In this document: piece after piece, positions 26,111 to 34,534 of the stretch
How positions within the stretch are numbered: the first letter of the stretch is position 1
How the letters are laid out: the number at the start of each line of letters is the position of its first letter
Assembly (NCBI RefSeq): GCF_045788535.1
Contig: NZ_CP074074.1
Location: 1,488,001 to 1,552,000, forward strand
Direction of reading: 5' to 3'
DNA: 64,000 nt
Source: Allotamlana fucoidanivorans
GTDB lineage: Bacteria > Bacteroidota > Bacteroidia > Flavobacteriales > Flavobacteriaceae
Translations under genes and position numbers: made by a program
The notes under the pieces: model-generated
What the model was told of the DNA's origin: nothing
Database searches by the model: none
Seen by the model: only the letters and a program-made list of their open reading frames with translations

Positions 26111-28630
26111 TTAAAATTCTTTTTTACCGAATTCACTATCAATGAATTTCGATTTGTTTTTTGTGTTTTTGAAGGTGTAAGACAGATTGAGCATGACAAC
26201 ATCTACCTCATAAACATAATTGGTGGTGGTAAAAAACTCACCAGGTTCCCAAGTGGTGATACGTTGCTCATTGGTGCTTAACAGCCCCATATCTATGTTT
26301 TGCCATTGTGCGGTTAGTACCAGTTGATTATCTAAAAAGCTTTTTTTAAAGCTTAAATTGGGCGAATAGAACCGAGCATCCTCACCTTGAGCTGTTTTTC
26401 TTTCAGATAAATAATTGAATGTAAACTGAAGCGAAGCGGTGTCAGAAAGATCATAGGTGCTATTGGCATTTATGGAAAATTGCGTGGCTTTAGTGTCTAT
26501 TTTTTTACCATTATATGCGCCATCAATGGTGTAATGGTAAACGTTGGCGCCAAGGAAATTATTCCAATTGTCCCCCACATTAATATTGGTTCCAAGATCA
26601 ACTCCTAAAGAACGGCCTGTGCCTACATTAGAGTAAATCCTATCTAAAACAACATTATCAAATCTTGGGTCGTTCGGGTCAATAGGAGGACCGTCATAAA
26701 TTTTATTAACACGGTTTACTAAGTTTTGTACATTTCTAAAGTAACCTGTTATAAAAAAAGAACTAGACTCTTTAAATTTTTTGGTAAAACCGACTTCAAC
26801 TAAGTCAATAAACTCAGGTAGTAAAGTTTTATCACCTTGCTCTAAGGTTTCAGAATGCTCACGCTCCCTAAACGGATTTAGTTTAAAGGCTGAAGGTCTT
26901 TCAACACGCTTACTGTACGACGCTTTTAAAGAAGACTTTTCAGTGAAATTGTATTTTAAAGTGGCTGAGGGAAATAGTTTTTCATAGCTATAGTTTAATT
27001 CTTCTTCGGTGGTGCCTGCTTTATCTGCTAAAAATAATTCTCTATCTAATAACTCTAATCTTAACCCAGCTGAATATTCCCAGTTATCGTCAGAGCCATC
27101 TAGTTGTCCGTAAACAGAATGGATGTTTCGTTTTAGTTTAATATCGCTAGAAAATAGATCTACTCGTTCAAAATCGTCATTGTAGTCATAACGTCTACCA
27201 TAAAAGAAATCCCCTCGGTTGTTAAGTGTTCTAAATTGGTATCCCGTTTGAAGGGTTCCAAAGTCAAAAGGTTTTAAAACATAATCTAGCTGTCCTCTAA
27301 ACCCATTTAAAGGGTTGTCATTAGTATTATATTCATCTTGAATTACATTTTCAGTATCCGGATAATTCAAATTTTTGTTTGTTGTTGGGGCGCCTAGCTG
27401 TGTATACTCGTATAAAATTGATGATGATAGTTTAGACTCGTTTTTAAATGTATGTGCATAATCAAAACTTCCTAAAATAAAATCTCCTTTTCTTATTCTT
27501 AAGTTTTCATTAAAATATGTGAGTTCAAATATTTTGTTGTCTTCATCGTCTACGGGATACGCTTGATTGTGATATAGAATGTCGGCCGTCCTTGCTTTTT
27601 CACGTTTTCCGGCGTAAAAACCAAAAGAAAAGGCATTGTTGTCATTGGGTGTATAATCAACAGTAAAACGTCCAGAATAGTTTTCTTCATCAAAGCTGCG
27701 TTCACCATCAGAAGGGAATTCTGTAAATACATCATCTACAATGGTATACACATAACCTTCACGTCTTCCGCTAATGTCCTTACGCTGGTAATTGGCTCCT
27801 AAAGAAATATTCCAGAGTTCTTTTCTAATATTGTAAATACCATCAAAGCCATAACGCTGAGCGGCCTCTTTATTATCGTAATCTTCAATAGAAGGCAGAC
27901 CCGCACTAATATTGATTTGAGCAAAATTGCCATTAAGAGCACCTTTTTTAGAGATGATATTTAAAATTCCAGCTTTTCCTTCAGGGTCATATTTTGCAGA
28001 TGGTGCTGTAATCATTTCAACACGTTCTATGGCGTTTGCAGGAATTTGATTAAGAAAAACCGAAGCTTCGCCTTGAATGGGCTTTCCATCAATAAGCAAT
28101 ACAAATCCTTGGCTTCCTCGTACACTAATTTCACCTAAGCTATTAACACTTACAGAAGGTAAATTTTTAATGATATCTGTTGCAGAACCCCCTTTGGTAT
28201 TTTGAAACGCGTTGGAATTGTATACTTGTCTATCTATTTTATTAACTACGGTATTTCGTTTGGATTTCACCAAAACCTCATCAAGTTCATCACTGTTTAA
28301 GGCAAGTTTGATCGTTCCTAAATTAATATCTAGATTTTTATTAGTTATTTCAATGTTATTAATCGTTTTGGTATCATACCCCATAAACGAAAGTTGCAAA
28401 TAATAACTCCCCCTTTTTATATTGTCAATGTTAAAACGACCATCCTCTTGACTAATAACTCCCGTAGTTAAAGATTTATCTTTATTAGAATACAGGGCTA
28501 TAGTGGCGTATTCTAACGGAACATTAGTTTCGTCATCAATGATATTTCCAGAAACGCTTCCTCTCTGTGCATTTGATATGCCAATGCCTACAAAACATAA
28601 GAAGAATAAACAGATTACATTTTTAATCAT
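26111..28630 (-). CDS. TonB-dependent outer membrane receptor, beta-barrel family with carboxypeptidase-like domain
   Basis: An 839-residue outer-membrane protein with a signal peptide (MIKNVICLFFLCFVGIGISN, cleavage after AQR region). A carboxypeptidase-regulatory-like domain (GNIIDDETNVPLEYATIALY) covers about 28-105. A plug follows (VVNKIDRQVYNSNAFQNTKG, then VLLIDGKPIQGE), and a long barrel resembles the OMP_b-brl_3 class. It lacks the SusC-type length and plug features. It converges with nagX and diverges from the LacI regulator gene, with 252 bases between the two starts. The substrate is unknown, and a role in the GlcNAc locus is possible by position. Confidence 0.85.
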   Translation of the reverse strand: MIKNVICLFFLCFVGIGISNAQRGSVSGNIIDDETNVPLEYATIALYSNKDKSLTTGVISQEDGRFNIDNIKRGSYYLQLSFMGYDTKTINNIEITNKNLDINLGTIKLALNSDELDEVLVKSKRNTVVNKIDRQVYNSNAFQNTKGGSATDIIKNLPSVSVNSLGEISVRGSQGFVLLIDGKPIQGEASVFLNQIPANAIERVEMITAPSAKYDPEGKAGILNIISKKGALNGNFAQINISAGLPSIEDYDNKEAAQRYGFDGIYNIRKELWNISLGANYQRKDISGRREGYVYTIVDDVFTEFPSDGERSFDEENYSGRFTVDYTPNDNNAFSFGFYAGKREKARTADILYHNQAYPVDDEDNKIFELTYFNENLRIRKGDFILGSFDYAHTFKNESKLSSSILYEYTQLGAPTTNKNLNYPDTENVIQDEYNTNDNPLNGFRGQLDYVLKPFDFGTLQTGYQFRTLNNRGDFFYGRRYDYNDDFERVDLFSSDIKLKRNIHSVYGQLDGSDDNWEYSAGLRLELLDRELFLADKAGTTEEELNYSYEKLFPSATLKYNFTEKSSLKASYSKRVERPSAFKLNPFREREHSETLEQGDKTLLPEFIDLVEVGFTKKFKESSSFFITGYFRNVQNLVNRVNKIYDGPPIDPNDPRFDNVVLDRIYSNVGTGRSLGVDLGTNINVGDNWNNFLGANVYHYTIDGAYNGKKIDTKATQFSINANSTYDLSDTASLQFTFNYLSERKTAQGEDARFYSPNLSFKKSFLDNQLVLTAQWQNIDMGLLSTNEQRITTWEPGEFFTTTNYVYEVDVVMLNLSYTFKNTKNKSKFIDSEFGKKEF

Positions 28631-28882
28631 GGGAGTTTAATAAAGGTTAAGTCTTTTAATTTTCAACGTGCAAAAGTATGAATAAAATATTTATAGATTT
28701 TACTATATGACTGACTATAGAATACTGCAAAGGTTTAATCTGTTTTTAGTATAATGTTTGCTTTTTACATTTTTAGGATTAGATTGAGGTATGAAATGAG
28801 GAACTAATAATATTTTTTATAAAAAAGTTAATGAAAAAACTATTTTTGTAAATTACGCAGATATAATTCACGATTACACTTT

Positions 28883-29887
28883 ATGGTAACATTAAAACAA
28901 CTGGCAAAAGAATTAAACGTTTCTATTTCTACGGTATCAAAAGCTTTAAATAATAGTGATGAAATAGGAGTGGAAACAGCCAGACGCGTAAAAGAATTGG
29001 CAGAGTTATATAACTACAAGCCAAATAAAGTTGCGCTTAGTTTAAAACAAAATAAAACCAAAACCATAGGAGTAATTATTCCTAATATACTAAATCACTT
29101 TTTAGCCAAAGTACTTTACGGTATAGAAAGGGAGGCCACCAAACAAGGTTATAATATCATAACTTGTATATCAAATGAATCTTTAGATAAGGAAAAAGAA
29201 AGTTTACAGCTATTAGCTAACGGAAGTGTTGATGGTTTTATACTATCAATAGCAGAAGAATCGCAAGCAAGTAACGCGATTGATCATTTTAAAAGAACCA
29301 TTAATCAAGGACTTCCTGTTGTTATGTTTGATCGTGTAGCTAATGATGTGTTATGCGATAAAGTCATAGTTGACGATTTTGAGTCTACTTACAATGCCAC
29401 AAAAGCGTTAATTGCCGAGAAGCGAAAAAAAATTGCGTTTATTACGAACATCAATGGCTTAAGTGTTGGCAAATTAAGGCGTCATGGATACTCAAAGGCC
29501 ATACTTGAAGAAGGTGTTATGGAACCTTTGGTTTTAAAAATTAAGAATAAGGATGATAAGCAAAAAAAGATTAAATCCTTTTTTAAGAAACATAAATCAA
29601 TTGATGGTATTGTAGCAGCAGATAGTTCTGCTGGTATTATAGCACTTAATACTGCTATAAATTTCGGATTAAAAGTGCCAAAGGATATTTCAGTAATTGC
29701 TTATGCTAGTAAGAGTGATTCGTTTCATACCTTGCCTAGATTAACAACCATTCGTCAGCACGCCAAAGCTATTGGTGCGAAAGCTGCTGAAATGCTAATC
29801 AATAGAATTCAAAGTGTGCACCCAACAGAGAATTATAAAACTACAATAGTTAAAACCAGTTTGGTTAAAAATAAGTCTACACTTTAG
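28883..29887 (+). CDS. LacI-family transcriptional regulator
   Basis: A 334-residue repressor. The helix-turn-helix occupies residues 2-25 (VTLKQLAKELNVSISTVSKA), followed by the hinge helix PNKVALSLKQ and a periplasmic-binding-protein-like sensor domain (KTIGVIIPNILNHFLAKVLY onward). The effector is probably a sugar or sugar phosphate. It closes the GlcNAc locus, divergent from the TonB receptor, and is a candidate for binding the AAACGACATCGTTT site upstream of susC. Three ATCGAT-type boxes lie directly after its stop codon, which also have the central CG typical of LacI operators. Confidence 0.9.
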   Translation: MVTLKQLAKELNVSISTVSKALNNSDEIGVETARRVKELAELYNYKPNKVALSLKQNKTKTIGVIIPNILNHFLAKVLYGIEREATKQGYNIITCISNESLDKEKESLQLLANGSVDGFILSIAEESQASNAIDHFKRTINQGLPVVMFDRVANDVLCDKVIVDDFESTYNATKALIAEKRKKIAFITNINGLSVGKLRRHGYSKAILEEGVMEPLVLKIKNKDDKQKKIKSFFKKHKSIDGIVAADSSAGIIALNTAINFGLKVPKDISVIAYASKSDSFHTLPRLTTIRQHAKAIGAKAAEMLINRIQSVHPTENYKTTIVKTSLVKNKSTL

Positions 29888-30239
29888 TCAATCGTTTCGT
29901 CGATAATATGTATTTCATCGATTAAAAAAGTATTTTATCGATGAAAATTTTACAACAATAGCTTTTTGTCATATATTAGTTGCTCTTAAACGAGCGACCC
30001 CAAATTATATCCCTAAGTTGGTTTAAGAAAGTTAATCCATTCAATTTTTTGACCTTTGGTCAAATTCCCTCAAAACATATTGAAAAAGTTGGTGCGCTTT
30101 AGTGTATTCAATTTTTAAAGTTAATTATCCATTTTTTCCCTCGTTTGTGGTTTTGTATTTCAAAGCCAGAATCATATTGTATTTAAATGATTTAAAAAAC
30201 ATAAAGAAAAACTGTATTAACCTTAAAAACCGAATTATC
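29888..30239. other. 352-base intergenic region with ATCGAT boxes and short inverted repeats
   Basis: No gene is visible. Three ATCGAT-like boxes are centred near 29901 (GTCGAT), 29919 and 29939. The last two are exactly 20 bases apart and together form a 14-bp inverted repeat with one mismatch (TTTCATCGATTAAA and TTTTATCGATGAAA). Downstream come a weak -7-like TATATTAG (29972-29979), a GCTC/GAGC hairpin, the word CGACCCCAAAT (29995-30005) and a TTTGACC-TTT-GGTCAAA hairpin (30048-30064). A transcript leading into the small lipoprotein gene at 30240 is possible. Confidence 0.5.
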
Positions 30240-30386
30240 ATGAAAGCCCTAAAAGTTACTTTAATTTTAGCCGTATTATTTGCATCATTAACCTCTTGTA
30301 CCAAACAAGATTTAACTGAAGATGATGTACTTGTTGAACCAGACACACAATCATACTACAAAAGTGGAGATATTGAAGAGAGATAA
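30240..30386 (+). CDS. small lipoprotein (48 residues)
   Basis: The ATG at 30240 opens a 48-residue frame. The first 20 residues, MKALKVTLILAVLFASLTSC, form a textbook lipoprotein signal with cysteine 20, followed by an acidic tail ending SGDIEER. The frame is open further upstream, but the extra residues are basic and hydrophobic with no signal character, so I reject the longer start. It precedes the TPR sensor kinase gene, separated by a strong terminator, so it has its own transcript. Its function is unknown, and a signalling partner for the kinase is a guess from position. Confidence 0.7.
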   Translation: MKALKVTLILAVLFASLTSCTKQDLTEDDVLVEPDTQSYYKSGDIEER

Positions 30387-30403
30387 TCTTCATGCTAAAA
30401 AAT

Positions 30404-30446
30404 AAAAGCCAAAGCCTATATCTGCAGATATAGGCTTTGGCTTTTT
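30404..30446. terminator. perfect 42-bp palindromic terminator
   Basis: Bases 30404-30445 are a perfect palindrome with no spacer at its centre (CTGCAG), starting AAAAGCCAAAGCC and ending GGCTTTGGCTTTT, followed by a fifth T. As RNA it folds into a long hairpin flanked by A and T runs, typical of a strong terminator active in both directions. It ends the small lipoprotein transcript before the sensor kinase gene. Confidence 0.85.
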
Positions 30447-30489
30447 AAGAAAATTAAAAAATTATAAATACATTTGAGATTCATATGGT

Positions 30490-32508
30490 ATGGCATTGAA
30501 TTTCAAATTTTTTATTTTATTCTTTTTATTGGCTGTTGTGTCTTCTGCTCAAGAAGTTGCAAATCCTGTTGTAGACAGTATTGTAGATTATTTGTTGAAA
30601 GCAGAAAGCAACACCTTAGACGCCTTTGAAACTAAGCTTGATTTTGCGCTTCGTGCAAAAAAACTATCTGAAACTTATAAAATAGACTCCTTACGTATAA
30701 AAAGTAATAGGGTTTTGTCTTCGCTTTATGGAAGTAAAAAAGACAATCGCTTATTTTTAAGATATAATCATAAAGCCTTAAAATTGGCAAAAGAGATTCA
30801 AGACTCTCTTGCATTAGCGCAGATAAGTAAAGATCTCGGGTATTACTATTATAATAAATCTACTGATAGTGCCTACTATTATGATATCAAAGCTGAGAAA
30901 TTATTTAAAGCACTAGGGGATAACTTCAATACTGCAGTTATTCTTTTAGATATAGCGCTTCTTCAAAAAAATGATAAGGATTATACGGGAAGCGAGTTAA
31001 CTTGTGTAAAGGCATTATCTTTATTGGATCAACTAGAAGAAACCGAAACTGTAAAAAAATACAAGTCTTATTTTTACAACAATTTAGGTTTGGTGTTTAA
31101 AGAACTTGGTCAATTTGAAGAGTCTATTGAATATAATTTAAAGGCGCTTGAAGTTAAAGATGAACTTCAAGGTGATAATAGAGCCACAATTGATAACCAA
31201 AAGAATAATTTAGCCAATGCGTATAATCATTCTGAACAATTTGATAAAGCAGATTACTATTACCAACAAATACTAAAGAATGAAAACTTAATTCATGAGC
31301 GCCCAGATTTTTATGCCGTAGTGCTAGATAATTATGCATTTAATCTGTTCTTATCTGGTGATTATAGTCAACTACCACATTTATTCCTAGAAGCTTTACA
31401 TATTTCTGATAGTATTGGGAAGACTTTCAATACTATAGTCATCAATCAACATTTAGCCGAATATTATCATAAAAAGAAGCGGCCAGATTCAGCCAAATAT
31501 TATGCCTATCGTGCCAAAGAGTTATCAGAACCTAATTATACAGACTATTTGCTGGAATCGTTGTTAATCCTGTCAAAAGTTGAAGTAGATAGCATAGCTG
31601 TAAAACATTACGATGCCTATGTTACGCTTTATGATAGTATTATAAAGAATGAGCGAACCATTAGAAATAAGTTTGCCCGAATTCAGTTTGAAACTGACAA
31701 AATTGAACAGGAGAATATTGAAATAGCTAGAGAGCGTACTTGGCTCTTTATCATTTCGGTGGTGGTTGTCATTGCATCGCTCCTATTATATATGGTTATT
31801 ATTCAAAGGAATAAAAACAGAGAGCTTCAATTTGTTCAAAAGCAACAAGAAGCCAATGAAGAGATTTATAACCTTATGCTGTCTCAAAACGAAACCATTG
31901 AAGAAGCTCGAACACTAGAAAAAAAACGAATCTCACAAGAGTTGCATGACGGTGTGTTAGGGCGCCTTTTTGGAACGCGATTAAGTTTAGATAGTTTAAA
32001 TATGAATAATAGTCCTGAAGCGGTTAAGACCAGAAGTCAGTACATTGAAGGATTAAAAGCTATTGAGGAAGATATTAGAAAAGTATCGCACGAACTTAAT
32101 ACTGATTTTGTTTCTGGTTCTGGGTTTATTGACATCATAAAAACCTTAGTTGAAACACAAACTTTGGCTTATGGTTTAGAATACAATTTAGTGCATGACG
32201 ACGCTATTAATTGGGACAATATGTCGAACAGAGGAAAAATTCATATATATAGAATCATTCAGGAAATTCTCCACAATATCTATAAACATGCACAAGCAAC
32301 CCAAGTAAGTATTAGATTTAAATTGAAAAAAAATGTAATTTGCCTAATCGTTGCAGACAATGGCTCTGGGTTTGATGTTAATAAATCTAAAAGCGGTATT
32401 GGGTTGAAAAACATGAAGGCAAGAGTTAATGAAATAGAAGGGCATATTAATATAAAATCGGAAATAAATAAAGGAACAACAGTGACCATTGAAGCTCCAT
32501 TTCAATAA
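30490..32508 (+). CDS. TPR-containing sensor histidine kinase (NarL/DegS type)
   Basis: A 672-residue protein with a signal peptide (MALNFKFFILFFLLAVVSSA, cleavage near AQE). A periplasmic TPR array of about 380 residues follows (for example YYYNKSTDSAYYYDIKAEKL and YFYNNLGLVFKELGQFEESI). A membrane segment lies at about 418-437, then a coiled linker, a HisKA_3 domain with H486 in RISQELHDGVLGRLFG and an ATPase domain (NIYKHAQATQ, NGSGFDV, GIGLKNMKARV). It should phosphorylate the LuxR-type regulator encoded ten bases downstream. The signal is unknown. The TPR array suggests that a protein or peptide is sensed in the periplasm. Confidence 0.88.
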   Translation: MALNFKFFILFFLLAVVSSAQEVANPVVDSIVDYLLKAESNTLDAFETKLDFALRAKKLSETYKIDSLRIKSNRVLSSLYGSKKDNRLFLRYNHKALKLAKEIQDSLALAQISKDLGYYYYNKSTDSAYYYDIKAEKLFKALGDNFNTAVILLDIALLQKNDKDYTGSELTCVKALSLLDQLEETETVKKYKSYFYNNLGLVFKELGQFEESIEYNLKALEVKDELQGDNRATIDNQKNNLANAYNHSEQFDKADYYYQQILKNENLIHERPDFYAVVLDNYAFNLFLSGDYSQLPHLFLEALHISDSIGKTFNTIVINQHLAEYYHKKKRPDSAKYYAYRAKELSEPNYTDYLLESLLILSKVEVDSIAVKHYDAYVTLYDSIIKNERTIRNKFARIQFETDKIEQENIEIARERTWLFIISVVVVIASLLLYMVIIQRNKNRELQFVQKQQEANEEIYNLMLSQNETIEEARTLEKKRISQELHDGVLGRLFGTRLSLDSLNMNNSPEAVKTRSQYIEGLKAIEEDIRKVSHELNTDFVSGSGFIDIIKTLVETQTLAYGLEYNLVHDDAINWDNMSNRGKIHIYRIIQEILHNIYKHAQATQVSIRFKLKKNVICLIVADNGSGFDVNKSKSGIGLKNMKARVNEIEGHINIKSEINKGTTVTIEAPFQ

Positions 32509-32517
32509 TTTTATCAT

Positions 32518-33192
32518 ATGACTGAAAAATTAAGAATACTTATGATTGATGATCACCCCATGATTATTGAGGGGTATCAAAATACACTACAATTTACCAA
32601 GAAAGATAATCAGGAGTTGTTTATTGATATAGCTAACAATTGTGATGAGGCTGTAGCGTTTATGGATAAATCGGTTCAAAGCGAATGGCTTTATGATATT
32701 TTGTTTGTAGATATCAGTCTTCCACCATCTACAGATGGTACAATGAGTTCAGGAGAAGATTTGGCAGAGTATGCACGTAAGATTCTGCCGAGCACAAAAA
32801 TTATAATTCTTACTATGTTTAATGAAGCGTTTAGAATTCATAATATCATAAAAACTATAGACCCCGAAGGGTTTTTAATAAAAAGTGATTTAACCTCAAG
32901 CGAATTAGCTAGTGCATTTCAAGCAGTGTTGAATAACCCGCCATTTTATAGCGGTACGGTGAACAGTTATATCAGAAAAACAATAACGAGTGATATTGTT
33001 ATTGATGATAAAAATAGAAAGATTTTATATTTACTATCACAAGGCGTAAAAACTAAAAATTTAGCATCCCATTTAGATATTTCTCTGAGTGCCATTGAGA
33101 AGCGAAAAAAACAGCTTAGAGATATTTTTGATGTGACCGATGGTCAAGACGAAACACTACTGGATCGAGCCCGAAAACAAGGTTTTGTGTGA
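32518..33192 (+). CDS. LuxR/NarL-type response regulator
   Basis: A 224-residue regulator with a receiver domain at the N-terminus (MIDDHPMI, phospho-acceptor D65 in ILFVDISLPP, later K in FLIKSDLTSSE). A helix-turn-helix of LuxR type lies at about 160-210 (RKILYLLSQGVKTKNLASHL, then SAIEKRKKQLRDIF). The recognition helix carries SAIEKRKKQL rather than the more common VKTHR pattern, as in other flavobacterial partners of TPR kinases. It is co-transcribed with the kinase. A palindrome about 100 bases downstream, before a probable small RNA, is a candidate target. Confidence 0.88.
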   Translation: MTEKLRILMIDDHPMIIEGYQNTLQFTKKDNQELFIDIANNCDEAVAFMDKSVQSEWLYDILFVDISLPPSTDGTMSSGEDLAEYARKILPSTKIIILTMFNEAFRIHNIIKTIDPEGFLIKSDLTSSELASAFQAVLNNPPFYSGTVNSYIRKTITSDIVIDDKNRKILYLLSQGVKTKNLASHLDISLSAIEKRKKQLRDIFDVTDGQDETLLDRARKQGFV

Positions 33193-33293
33193 TAGGTTGT
33201 GTTAAAGTTATGCTAAATGGAAATTAATCTACTTTTTTTGGAAGCTTGAAAGGTACGTTATATCTAGATTCTACCTTTTACCCGTAATACTGT

Positions 33294-33308
33294 TGCGGGT
33301 TTCCCGCA
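33294..33308. promoter_or_regulatory. palindrome TGCGGG-TTT-CCCGCA before a TATATTTG promoter
   Basis: A perfect 6+3+6 inverted repeat sits about 30 bases upstream of a TATATTTG -7 box (33331-33338). Its centre would fall near -43 of the predicted start, where activators often bind, and the -33 box of that promoter is weak. It lies just downstream of the LuxR-type regulator gene. A response-regulator site is a reasonable guess; a hairpin that ends the preceding operon is the alternative, although no T-tract follows. Confidence 0.45.
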
Positions 33309-33343
33309 GTTCAAAAACAATCATAATAAATATATTTGTATAT

Positions 33344-33438
33344 CAACACTTCAGAAAATTAATTAATCCCTCAATTTTTTGTTGATAATAGCAATTTACA
33401 AACCCCGTGGAGGTGAGAGACCCACGGGGTTCTTTTTT
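33344..33438 (+). ncRNA. candidate small RNA of about 95 nt with a strong terminator
   Basis: A TATATTTG promoter box at 33331-33338 precedes about 57 bases of AT-rich sequence with no ORF. Then comes a terminator hairpin, AACCCCGTGG paired with CCACGGGGTT (33401-33431), and six Ts. The next gene on either side is the response regulator, which ends 150 bases upstream, and a convergent DUF456 gene. The promoter, terminator and absence of coding sequence support a small transcript, but the terminator may simply serve the regulator operon. Confidence 0.45.
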
Positions 33439-33940
33439 ATAGGATGAACAACGCTGAGCTATGGTCTATTACAATTCCAATCCAAAGGCCAAAATAAATT
33501 ATAGACACAGCAAACTTTATAAATGTTGAGGTTAAAAACCCAATGAAAGAACCAAAAGCAGCCTTTGTTGCTATTCTTGTGTTGTTGCTATTTATTAACT
33601 CGCCAATCAGAGCGCCTAAAAAGGGCCCAATAATGATACCCCCAGGTATTGGGGCTAGTAGTCCAACAATTAAGCCAATAGTAGTGCCTATTATTCCATA
33701 TCTTGAGCCTCCAAAACGTTTTGTACCTATGGCAGGAATAATGTAGTCTAAAATCAAAATAAGTAGCGCTATTATTAGAGTAATAATTAAAAACGACATG
33801 TTCATTGAAATAGCCTTTGTAAAATGAAGTATGAGCAGTCCAAACCAACTGGTAAGCGGTCCAGGTAAAATAGGTAAAAAGCTACCAAGTATGCCAAGAA
33901 TCATTAAAATGAAAGCAATAATTGTTAAAAGAATATCCAT
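33437..33940 (-). CDS. DUF456 family membrane protein
   Basis: A 167-residue, almost wholly hydrophobic protein with about five membrane segments. The glycine-rich repeats GIIGTTIGLIVGLLAPIPGG and IIIGPFLGALIGELI, with the early ILPGPLTSWFGLLILHF stretch, mark the DUF456 family, which resembles tandem small-channel or glycine-zipper proteins. The function is unknown. The gene stands alone and ends inside the T-tract of the terminator described at 33401-33438. Confidence 0.85.
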   Translation of the reverse strand: MDILLTIIAFILMILGILGSFLPILPGPLTSWFGLLILHFTKAISMNMSFLIITLIIALLILILDYIIPAIGTKRFGGSRYGIIGTTIGLIVGLLAPIPGGIIIGPFLGALIGELINSNNTRIATKAAFGSFIGFLTSTFIKFAVSIIYFGLWIGIVIDHSSALFIL

Positions 33941-34057
33941 AGGTTAAGAAGAATTTTATTTGTATGACGTTATATGCCTAAAATAGTTACAAATACATAG
34001 TTGTCATAGTTTAAAATATTGGATTAAAATTGTACTTTTCGGTTTCAGTTTTAGTCC

Positions 34058-34534
34058 ATGAAGAAATATCTGGTTTTTATTGTTTTTTTTACCCTGTATT
34101 CCTGTGAGAATTTCAAGGTTAAAAAGACCACTTCAGAAGCCATTTTAAAAGAAGAGTTAAAAACTTTTAATTGGAACGATGTTGATGCATATCCTAGTTT
34201 TTCTGTTTGTGATTCTTCCGCAACAAAAGCAGATAGAATAACCTGTTTTCAAACCACAATTGTAAATCAAATTACGCATCATTTGAAAAACGAAATCATT
34301 GTAGTTACTCAAGATATTGATGATACCTTACATTTAGATTTTGAGGTTTCAACTTCAGGAAAACTAACTTTATTACAAGCTGAAATGGATGACATAACAC
34401 GAGAAGAAATTCCAGATATTGAAACCATTTTGAATGAAAGTTTACATGGTATGCCAAAGATATTTCCAGCTATAAAAAGAGGTCAGCATGTGAAAGCAAG
34501 ATTTAGTTTGCCAGTCATCATTCAGGTGTATTAA
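34058..34534 (+). CDS. putative lipoprotein, TonB-C-terminus-like fold
   Basis: A 158-residue protein with a lipoprotein signal (MKKYLVFIVFFTLYSC, cysteine 16). The end RGQHVKARFSLPVIIQVY resembles the last strands of TonB C-terminal domains (the pattern xVxVRFxxPVxF). A mid-region carries two cysteines (VCDSS and ITCFQ). No TonB box or membrane helix for energy coupling is present. The gene abuts the convergent glycosyltransferase gene with no spacing. No function is proposed. Confidence 0.55.
   Translation: MKKYLVFIVFFTLYSCENFKVKKTTSEAILKEELKTFNWNDVDAYPSFSVCDSSATKADRITCFQTTIVNQITHHLKNEIIVVTQDIDDTLHLDFEVSTSGKLTLLQAEMDDITREEIPDIETILNESLHGMPKIFPAIKRGQHVKARFSLPVIIQVY

Noticed and set aside
30102..30386. 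Longer frame (94 residues) over the small lipoprotein
   Set aside because: The first 46 residues lack a signal or any coding character, and the ATG at 30240 starts a perfect lipoprotein signal sequence. I use the shorter gene.
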